This document shows, one piece after another, positions 55,253 through 64,000 of a stretch of 64,000 nucleotides of DNA. Source of the DNA: Pleodorina starrii. Lineage: Eukaryota > Chlorophyta > Chlorophyceae > Chlamydomonadales > Volvocaceae. The stretch lies in NCBI GenBank assembly GCA_030267565.1, contig BRXU01000009.1, positions 2,192,001-2,256,000 on the forward strand, read 5' to 3'. The stretch's first letter is position 1; each line of letters starts with the position of its first letter. The position numbers and the translations under genes were made by a program. Below the pieces are notes generated by a model. That model did no database searches and was not told the DNA's origin. It saw only the letters and a program-made list of their open reading frames with translations.

Positions 55253-58200
55253 ATGAAAACTAACGGATTGTTGCTTGGCCTATTTGTAATCATAAGCGTG
55301 AGCTGCGAGTCCCACACCGCCAGCCTTTATGGCCTCGACTACAACCCAGAGGACTTTGTAGTTGCTCAGCCGACCTGTGTTCATCGATTGCCCTTGACAA
55401 GGGTCAACCGGCTCTGGCGCGGCAAGGTGGGCGCAAAAAAACGACACGCAGCACGGACGCAACGAACTGTGACCGGCGTAGACCAGCCCTTGTTAACCCG
55501 GGGAATTTGTATTCGATTAGGGTATAAGGTCCTTCACGGTCCTCAACAACACCAAGCTTGTGCACGACCTCAACGACGACCCATCATCGCGCGAGAATCT
55601 CGAGTCCTACGGCTACTGGGAAGATGACTCACTCGGACGCGGCACATGGCGAGGAGGGAACGTTGGTAAGGGGCCAGGGGCATCGCGTGGTTGGCAATAG
55701 CAGCAGCGGTGGGGGTTCCGACATGGGCCGGCGGCGCGTCCTTGGCGAGGCCCCGGCGTCGCAGACGTGCCTTCCAATTGGTGGTCACCTAAACCCCCAA
55801 CCTCTGCTGCAGCTCTGCAGCCCCTCACCCCCGGCAGTTGTCTCTCTTCCGTTCCCCAGATCTCCTCTCACTTGGGGTCCCTCCTCACACTCGCCCCAGG
55901 CGATACCCGCGCCGCCGTCACTCCCTTCCTGGCGCACTCCCATTTCGGGGAGACCTACAAGTGGATGCTGTACGGCGACGATGACACGCTCTTCTACATG
56001 ACCGGTACGGCATACGTCATCATGTTGCTTTGGTCGTCATGCCGTACCTCACCCTTATTGGCGGTTACACCGCAGCACCACCCGCCATCTAAAAGAATCA
56101 TCGCCTGCCTCTCCCGCTCGCCCTCGTCCCCCGTCCTCGCTCGCTCGACATGGCATCACTGCCCCCGCTGATGGGCCTCCATCCCTCACGCTGTGCCGAT
56201 GCTGCACCTGAAGTCCGCGAACCCTAAAACCTCCTTCCTTCCTTCCAGCACAACGCATCGCCCACGCATCGCCGGCCTTTGTCCTCCCCGCCCCGCCCCA
56301 AAGTCGTAACTCCCAACGTCCCAAGGCGCAACGCAACGCAACACAACGCAACGCAACGCAACGCAACGCAACGCAACGCAACGCAACGCGATGTCTCTCC
56401 CCCGCAGGCGTGTTGAAGCTGTTGTCGCAGTTCGACCCGGAGCAGCCTCTGGCCATCACCGACAACATCTGGTTCTACGCGCAGCACACCAACCCTGGAG
56501 CGCCGCGCTGCCTGCCTTGCGGCTTCAACACCTCTACGATAGTCACGGTGAGGACTGCGGGACTGGGGAGGTGAGGACTGCGGGACTGGGGAGGTGGGGA
56601 CTGAGGAGGTGGGGAGGTGGGGACTGCGGGACTGGGGAGGTGGGGACTGCGGGACTGGGGGGTTTCTACGGATAGGCCAGGGAGGGCTGAAGGGGGGGAA
56701 CGGGAGCGGGTCTAGGGAGGGTTAGAAGGAAGGGCTGGGCAGGGCGGGGCAGGGAGGGGCAGGGCAGGGCGGAGTTGGGCTGGGCTGGGCTGGGTTGACT
56801 GCGGGGCCGCCCCCTTTCCGCGCCCTTCCGCTTCTCGCACCCCGTGCCTCGTGCCTCGTCCAAGAAGCCCCCACGCCGCCCCGTTTCCCGTCCTGCCCCG
56901 TGCGCCCCCAGAACCACACCTTCACACCCCGGCCCGCGTGCCCCTTCTGCACGCGCGCCCTCGCGTGCGGCACCTACGGACCCCGCTACCGCTGCAACGC
57001 CGCCCACATCGCCACCCTCGAATCCGAGTTCGGGCCCACCGTATTCGCAGCCGGCGCCAATGGCGCCGCCAGCGGCGCCGCCGCCGCGGACGCCGCGCGA
57101 TTCCACGGCACGATGCGCAGTACGGCAGCCCGTTTCTCGTCCTGGATGGACCACCACGTGGATCTCAAATCCAAATATCCGTACGATTACCGCGACAAAC
57201 CCAGTATGGACTGGGAGATGCGCGACTGGGCCGACTGGCACACAGCTGCTGACGTGGCGGCGGAGACGACGGACGATACGTCGGGGGACGCCCGCCGGCG
57301 CCGGCGGCGGGGCCGGGGCCGCGCGCGGCAGCGGCAGCGCCGGCGAATCCTACATGACCTCAGCTCCGAATCGCACCCGCCGGGTGCGGATCTGGATCCG
57401 GATTTGGGACAGATCAACGTGGACGACGATCCGGATCTCGCCGCGGATTCAGACCCGGATTACGATCTGGATTACGATGCGGAAATGGATCTAGGGCGGG
57501 AGCCGCGAGACGCGCGGCAGCACCATGGGGACAATGGGGAGCAGCTGGAGCAGGGGCAAGGGGAGGGGCAGCAGTGGCAAGGGGACCAGGGGCAGGGGCA
57601 GGGGCAGCCGAACGGTCCTTCGGCGCGGCGGCGGCGGCGGCAGCTGCGGGGGCGGCGGGTGTTGGCGGCTCGGAAGAGGCCGGTGGCTCAGGGCTACGTG
57701 GATGGTAGTCGCTGGATATCGGCCGCACTGGGCAGGCGCCTGGGGGGGCCGGAGGACCCGGAGAGGCAGGCGCTGCAGCTGCCGTACCCCTTCTGCGCGC
57801 GACACGATGACAGGTTCGGTCACCTGAACGGAACGGGTGCCTGTGTCGCATCTCCCGCCAGACAGACACACGAGGGGCTTATCGGGGCGTTCTTTTTTTG
57901 TTTCTTCCAGCCCTCAGCCTTCACCCCTCAGCCCCGGGTCTGCTCCTGTCGTGCACCATTCTGTGACTGAGGATGCTCTGCTGCGATCTGCCCAGCTCTT
58001 GAATTGCTGCGACACGCTGCGCTGTAATCTGCCCTGCCGTGCCGTGCTGTGCTGTGCTGTGCTGTGCTGTGCTGTGTAATCTGCCCTCTGCGGTCCCGAC
58101 CCGACCCGACCCGACCCGCCGCGGTGCTTCAGGCTGCACCGCGCCCCCGCGCCCAGCTGCCTGCTGAGTGTGTCCGGCCACGGCGGCACCGGCATCATCT

Positions 58201-59721
58201 TCTCCGTGGGCCTTATGCGGATGATCGACCCGGAGGAGGCGCTGCGCTTCATCATGGCGCAGAGGGGCTGCGGAGGAGGGGACTGCCTGCTGGGCAGGTG
58301 GGTGGGCGCATACTGACGTAATGACGTACTGACGTACTGGCGGGGCGGTACGTGCGGCAGAGGGCGGCGGCCCGGCGGTCCCGCGGAGGTGTGGAGACGG
58401 CGTTGAGGCGGGCCGAGGGAGGAAGGCGCTTTGGGTTGGCCTGCTGCTGCTGCTGCTGCTGCTGCTGCGGTGCTGGGGCCAGCTTGCTTCTGGAGGCTTT
58501 CTGGCTCGATGGGGTTGGTGTGAGGAAGGGCCGTAGGGAGGAGTCCGCGGCGTCCGCAATCGTGCGGTGGCGGTCTGTGGCGACTCGTGACTGGTCCAGC
58601 TCTCTTTGAGCGGGGCAGCGCAGCGCAGCGCGGGCTGGAGGAGGAGGTTGTCAAGAGGGGACTCGGAGCTGAGGACGCCCTCAGCGGACCACGGGCTCAG
58701 CGGACCACGGGCTCAGGCATCGCCATCGGCATAGTTCCTTCCGTTTGTTGCAAGCCGCGAGCGAGGCGATAGCGATCATCTCATGTGGTGGAGTGTGGAG
58801 GCCGGAGGCTGTTTCTGTCCGCAAGATACCGGTAGATGGCAAGCAAGAAGCAACGCCCATGCCGCCCTCGAACGCACCCTCCGTACCCGCGCGTGATGAG
58901 CAGGTTGATCTGGTTCCGCATGGGCATCGGCTTCACGGATCCCGGTACGGCACTCCAGTACGGCGCCGGCAAGTACGAAAAGTACTGCCGCTTTGTGGAC
59001 AGCAATGAGCAGCTGTCGCAGATCGCGGCGCTGTCTGACCCCGCCTCGATGCTGCTGGGCCGCCGGCGAGCCATCCCGCGCGCACAGCCCTGCGACCGCT
59101 CCTGCGTGTGGCTGATCGAGAATGTGGTGGGACTGCACGTGCGGGCGCAGAACCGACAGGTGAGTGAGTGAGCGAGCGAGTGAGTGAGTGAGTGAGCGAG
59201 TGAGTGAGTGAGTGAGTGAGTGAGTGAGTGAGTGAGCGAGCGAGTGAGTGAGAGTGAGGCGTGTTGTGGGTGGATGGGTGGGTGGAGGGGGCTCGTGCTG
59301 TGGGGTGGATAGGGGAAGAGGGGACGCCACATGCTCCTCTCGTGTAAATAAGTGAATCAATTGAGTCACTGCGGCCCCGCAGACCAACGCGACGGTGATG
59401 GAGATGCTGAAGCGGATCGAGTCGCACCGGCGGGCGTACGACTGGGTGCTGGCGGCGCGACGCGACCCGGCGGTGGCGGCGGGCAACATGACGGTGGTGC
59501 GCTGGATCAAGTCGCGATTCGCCAACGTGACCTTCCCCAACATCTCCGCCGCCATCCTCCAGGAATACCACCAGGCGTTGGGGTCCCTGGACGCCACCGC
59601 CATTAGCAGCACCACCACCAGCGCCACTTCCACCACCACCAGCGCCAGCAGCACCAGCCTTGAAGAAGCTGGACTGGGCTTGTTGGCTGGTGATACCGGC
59701 GGCGTCGAAGGGCTGGCGTGA
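55253..59721 (+). CDS. Fringe-like GT31-family glycosyltransferase, secretory
   Basis: Eight exons keep phase: 55253-55426, 55521-55665, 55900-56004, 56408-56547, 56912-57813, 58133-58297, 58904-59159 and 59383-59721, for 741 residues. A signal peptide (MKTNGLLLGLFVIISVSC) starts the protein. The catalytic core is marked by YKWMLYGDDDTLF, whose DDD (about 133-135) is the metal/nucleotide-sugar motif, then PLAITDNIWFYAQHTN, PRCLPCGF, a Cys-rich CPFCTRALACG, and SGHGGTGIIFSVGLMRMI followed by CGGGDCLLG and GIGFTDPG. Fringe enzymes add GlcNAc to O-fucose in animals; algal members have unknown acceptors. Exon 5 carries a large insertion, rich in Arg, then DPD/DYD acidic repeats, then Gln/Gly, between conserved blocks. 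Glycosylation in the Golgi is inferred. Confidence 0.88.
56327..56390. repeat. CAACG pentanucleotide microsatellite in intron 3 of the Fringe-like gene
   Basis: About a dozen CAACG units, one as CAACA, end 10 bp before the CCCGCAG acceptor at 56407. Confidence 0.9.
59160..59260 (+). repeat. GTGA microsatellite beginning at a splice donor
   Basis: The intron after exon 7 starts GTGAGT at 59160 and continues as (GAGT/GAGC)n for about 100 bp, so the donor consensus is repeated about twenty times in tandem. Confidence 0.92.
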
Positions 59722-62700
59722 GTGGCATCTTCGAGAAGGTCTGGAGGATAAGGGCAGGAGGCAGCCGCGGGAGCGGTGCATGGGAGGGGCCGCCACCGCC
59801 ATCGCCGACGCCGAGCCGCTGCCCTCACCGCCCGCCAGCAGTTGACTTGCACGGTCTGGTCTCCCACCGCGAGCTTGATGGGTGGGTTGGTTGATGAGTG
59901 GACACAACAACGCAAGCCTGGCGCAACCGGGCCGCTGAGCCGCTGAGCCGCGCGACGACCCAACCACCACCACCACCACCACCTCCCCTCCCACACGGGC
60001 GCCTCCGCCTCCCCCGCCAAGCGCGTCGCGGGGCATGGCGATGTCGACGGCGAGCCGCCCTTCCCGGCGTCCCTTCCTCCTCCCCCCTACGTCCCCAGCC
60101 CAGCTGACGGGTTTCTCCCTTGAGGAGCACTTCCTTCATAGAACGGCTTCCCCAAACCCTAAAACCGCAACCACAACTCAGCTGACGCGCCTTCGCAGCG
60201 ACAATGCCGCAGCGGACCGATCGAGTTGCCCCCCCCGTGGTGAGGACCAACCGGTGGTTCCGGGGGGCCGGGGAGCCGCGTTGCTGACCCCCGGCCCCCC
60301 GGAACCAGTGGCTGGGAGAGCCTCAGGAAATACTGCGGGGGCACTTCGGGCGCCGCAAGCGGGCGCGCAACATGTTTGTACATATGCGTTTGTGGGGGCG
60401 GAGGCGGCGGCGGCGGCGGGGTTGCGCCTGTGTGTGGTTTGGACGGGCGCCCGGCCCGGAGGCAGGGGGCAGCCGGAACCCTAAATCCCCATTCCCATCC
60501 CATTCCCCCGGGTGAGAAGGAAAAGGGGTGGAGGGCTACGTCACAGGAGGGAGGGGTCCGAGGACAGGAGGGACAGGTCCGAAGTGTTGCGGGCCGCCGG
60601 GTTGCGGTGCTTAACTGCGGGGTCATTGCCGCCGTCATGGCTGCGGGAGCTGCTGCGCTCTTTGGGATGTTTGGTCAGTGGTGGGAGCTGCGGCCCTGGG
60701 GGCCCTGGGGGCACTCGGTTCGCACGCGGGCGGCGCCTTGACTGCGCCCGGTGCAGTGCAGTGCAGTGCAGGGCACATACCATTCCTTTGAATGAGGCGC
60801 GGACAGACGAGGCCGAGAGGGGGAAGAAAAGGGGAAGAAGATACCGCAGCGAATGGAGACGGCGTTATCCGGGAGGGGAATACCGGGTCTCGCCTGTCCG
60901 CGGAATGAACGAGACAGAGAGGCGAGCAACGGCTTCTGGCTTGGGTTGAGCCTTGAGCGGCGCGGTGGCTGAGCATCTGACTGTCCTGGCCGCCGCACTC
61001 TGGTCCTGTGTTTGCTGTTTGGGGACTACTTGTGTGTATGTATGTATGTATGTATGTATGTATGTAGTGCGCAGAAGGAGGGGCGAAGGCTCTCCGCGGG
61101 CAGCGGCCCTAATGTGGTGTGGTGAGGTGAGGTGTGGTGAGGTGTGGTGTGGTGAGGTGAGGTGTGGTGAGGTGTGGTGTGGTGTGGTGTGGTGTGGTGT
61201 GGTGTGGTGTGGTGTGGTGTGGTGTGGTGGGGAGGGGGAGATGTGTAGAGTAGGGCAGTCCTAGTAGGTAATAGGCTGACGAGCTGACAGACGGAGTGTA
61301 ATAGAGCCAAGTAATAGAGCCCATTACCGTTATAGTACAAAACTACGAAGACGAGGCGTAGGTAGTCGAAGAAGGGCACGTAGGAAGGGAGCGGGGGCGG
61401 GTTGCTTGCGGCAAGCGGGGCGGGGGCCGTACGTAGGGACTGAATGCGATGCCGGCATTGTTCGGTGTACTGTGCAGGAACGGCTTTGGGGCGTTGCGGG
61501 TTGCAACGACGTGGCAGGTGGTGTCTCGGTCGGCGGTCCGGGGCGCCTACCTGACCTGACCTGACCTGACCTTTGGGGCCACCCTACATTGGCAGCCGCA
61601 TGCCGGGTGCGTATATGCGGAGGGCCGCAAGGGGCACATGCAACGGCAACCGGTCGTTTTACAACAGGACTGCAAAACCCGACACTACACGACCCTGCAC
61701 CCTCCTCCTCCTCCTCCTCTGCCTTCTCCGCCTCCTGCCGTGCTGCGGCATTAATACGGTACACAGGTAGTCAGGTACCCTGGTGTGGTTCCCAAACGCA
61801 ACAACACAGCGCAGTCACCGGCCAGCTCGCCGGGACGCCCCTCCCTCCAACCCAACAACCGCGAGAGCCTCGACGGCCCTGCCGCCCACCGTCCGTTTGC
61901 CCTCTCCGTCCTTGTCAGGTATCGTCCATTCGCCAGTCATTATTCGGTTGTTCGCAGCGCACCGGTCAGGCACAGAAGCAGATATCACAGCCCACTCCCA
62001 CGGGTGTGCTTGCCGGGGCGACAAAGCTGCGCCCACAGGCGGCGCGGCCTTCCCTCTCCCTCTTCTCCCTCGCCGAAGAATCCGTCGGCCTTGAAAACGC
62101 GCCTACCAACTGTGCCCCGCCGGGCATGTAACAGGAGCCGACGCGAGCTTTCACCCAGAACGAGAGCTCTTTCACCAGCATTGAGCCGCTGCCGCAAGAG
62201 GCGTGGCCGAGCGCCGCGCGCACAACACCGCGCACTGCCCCACCTGCCCCGCACCCCACATCCGCACCGCACCGCCAAACGCGCAATGCAATGCTTCGAG
62301 CTGAAGAGCCCTGCGGCGTCCCAGCCATCAACTCAGTTTATGGCGCACTTGCCGCCGTCCCTACCTCCGCTCCCTTCGCCGCGCGCTCTATGGAACTGTG
62401 GCCGCGCCCGCGGCCCCGTGTTATTTCCATGCTTCGAGTTCGCTCGCCTGGAGGCCCGGCTTCTCCGTCGGCGCTGCGGGCCCAGCCCCAACAGACAGAC
62501 GGGGAGGATGCAACGACGTCGTGCGCAACCGCACAGTCCCACTCAGCGCCGCTCGCCCCACGTCAAGCTCAGCGAACCCCAGTCCAGCAGAGCACGAGAG
62601 GCAGAGGCGCACACCCGCTCTCGTGTCCCGCGGCGCACCGGCGGCACACCCGCCTTGCGGACCCGCAGGGCAATTTGCCTGCGACAATAAGCCCGCAACA

Positions 62701-64000
62701 GCCAACAACACAGCCTTCCTTCCTGGGGACACACCGCACGAGTGAAAAGAGACAGTGGCAGAGACGGCTCCGGCCGCCCTGGCAAGCAAAAGCCACAACG
62801 CGGCCACACGACGCGGTGCACCCGCCGGGCCCTTGCGCGCCGGACCCCCGGCAATGCGCAGCACACAGGTGGTGCTGTCCTTATTACTGTACTGGCGCCG
62901 GCGACGCCCCCGTGGACGGACGACGCCGGCGACGCCACAATACGGTACGTTATTTATGCAGCGCTATATCCGTGCTATGATAAAACCCCCGGCTCTCAGT
63001 TCCGCATCTCCTCCCCCCCCAGCTTCGCCCGGGGCAGAAACAAAATACAAACTGCCCGGCGCGGCAAGCGCACAAGATCTATTGTTGTTCAGCAGGACTC
63101 ACAGAACACGCGACCATGAGCGGGGCACGACAACGAAGCACCATCCGTGGCTGCACGGCTGGTGGCCAAACAGTGAGCAGTGCCGTATCTCTTTTTGATT
63201 CCATACCCCTTCCAGCTACCCCCCGCCCCCCGCCCCGCGCTTCGCGGCTCGATCCCCCCCAACCCCACTCCACCCCTTTTCCAGCAACCGATCCAACCCC
63301 GGCCCCTTCACGTACACCCACGTATGCACACACACATTAACAAGGCCTCTCAACACTCACCACCAGCACCAGCACCACCACCGCCACCACAGACAGTCCA
63401 CACACGCTCTTCTGAACCACTACCAGCACCACTACCAGCACACCCCAGAGGGCAGCAGCAGCAGCAGCGCCGGTGCACTGCCCCGTCCCCGTTCCGCAGC
63501 GGTAACAACAAGCGCGTGTAGGCAGCCGCAGCCTTCTCGGGGGGAAGGGGAAATAAACAAGAACCGCAGCGGAAGTGAATCACTCCCTTACCTTCTTCTT
63601 CCCCTTTGCCGGTCGCTCGTGCCCACACACACACATTCTCTCTCTCTCTCTCTCCCTCTCCCTTTCTCGTTTTTCTCTCATATGGCGCGTCTCTCCGACA
63701 CGGGGCGGTCTCGACGGGCAAAAGGGAAAACAGCCGCAAAGATGCGCTGCCCCGTCCAGGGCCGCAGGCACGGTGGGACACGCAACGATGCGCACACGTG
63801 GGCGCACGCAGATGCAGAGCACACACCCATCCCAATCACACACACGCATGCGTGCCGGCGCCGCCGCCGCCCCCCTGCGGCACCCCCCACCACCTGCGCC
63901 ACTCGGCGCCGGGGCCTCCTCCAATGCCCCGCCCCCAGCTCAACCGTGGCCCCCCCCCTCTCACGCCACGGCCCCACTTCGACCTACTTGGCCCAATGCT
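59722..64000. other. Region without a recognised gene; 3' UTR and simple repeats
   Basis: The first part is presumably the 3' UTR of the Fringe-like gene; a TGTAA lies near 61296. Simple repeats include TATG at about 61036-61065, GGTGT at about 61112-61230, CCTGA at about 61553-61571 and CT/CA runs near 63640 and 63840. Long open frames on both strands between 61785 and 62980 overlap, have no domain, and look like GC-rich shadow frames. A gene of low-complexity type cannot be excluded. Confidence 0.5.
61112..61230. repeat. GGTGT/GGTGA pentanucleotide array
   Basis: About 120 bp of GTGGT(G/A) units, pure GGTGT toward the right end, follow a separate TATG microsatellite at about 61036-61065. 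Confidence 0.93.

Noticed and set aside
61785..62980. Several overlapping open frames of 100-300 codons on both strands
   Set aside because: No splice chain, start context or domain distinguishes one; composition alone explains them. A real gene here would need transcript evidence.

Overview
The window is eukaryotic nuclear DNA, most likely from a volvocalean green alga (the Chlamydomonas/Volvox lineage). The evidence is very high GC in coding DNA, many short phase-consistent introns with GTGAGT, GTGCGT or GTACGG donors, Ala/Gly/Pro/Gln homopolymer runs in proteins, TGTAA poly(A) signals, dense microsatellites, and an internal tract of the Chlamydomonas-type telomere repeat CCCTAAAA. No bacterial, organellar, rRNA or tRNA genes were seen. 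Exon models below were built by hand from splice consensus, reading phase and protein family patterns. Where a full chain of exons keeps phase, I regard it as well supported.

Layout. 1-5234 (-): 5' half of a WDR90/POC16-type centriole protein, running off the left edge. 5235-8476: repeat-bearing intergenic DNA. 8477-20949 (-): a giant low-complexity protein of at least 2,850 residues ending in a bromodomain, with its 5' end unresolved upstream. 22428-27019 (+): a COG0523/CobW metal-GTPase with a His tract. 27789-31183 (-): a TrmO-type tRNA methyltransferase with an added N-terminal membrane segment and coiled coil. 31792-34923 (+): a conserved protein with two CxxC pairs around GDHMPP, divergent from TrmO. 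36353-37192 (+): a small protein with one membrane segment. 37193-41409: a repeat island with a long hairpin, palindromes, a 458-bp tandem duplication and a truncated LINE. 41410-46962 (+): a multi-spanning membrane protein with a U-box. 48522-52689 (+): a coiled-coil protein. 55253-59721 (+): a Fringe-like GT31 glycosyltransferase. 59722-64000: no gene recognised.

The genes do not form a pathway. POC16 is centriolar, the bromodomain protein probably acts on chromatin, the COG0523 protein in metal homeostasis, TrmO in tRNA modification, the U-box protein in ubiquitination at a membrane, and the Fringe-like enzyme in secretory glycosylation. The most unusual signals are two GC-AG introns, a four-copy repeat family with a conserved long palindrome, a 176-bp imperfect hairpin, dispersed GACCCRYGGGTC palindromes, interstitial telomere repeats, and three unusual protein architectures (membrane U-box, membrane-anchored TrmO, giant bromodomain protein).
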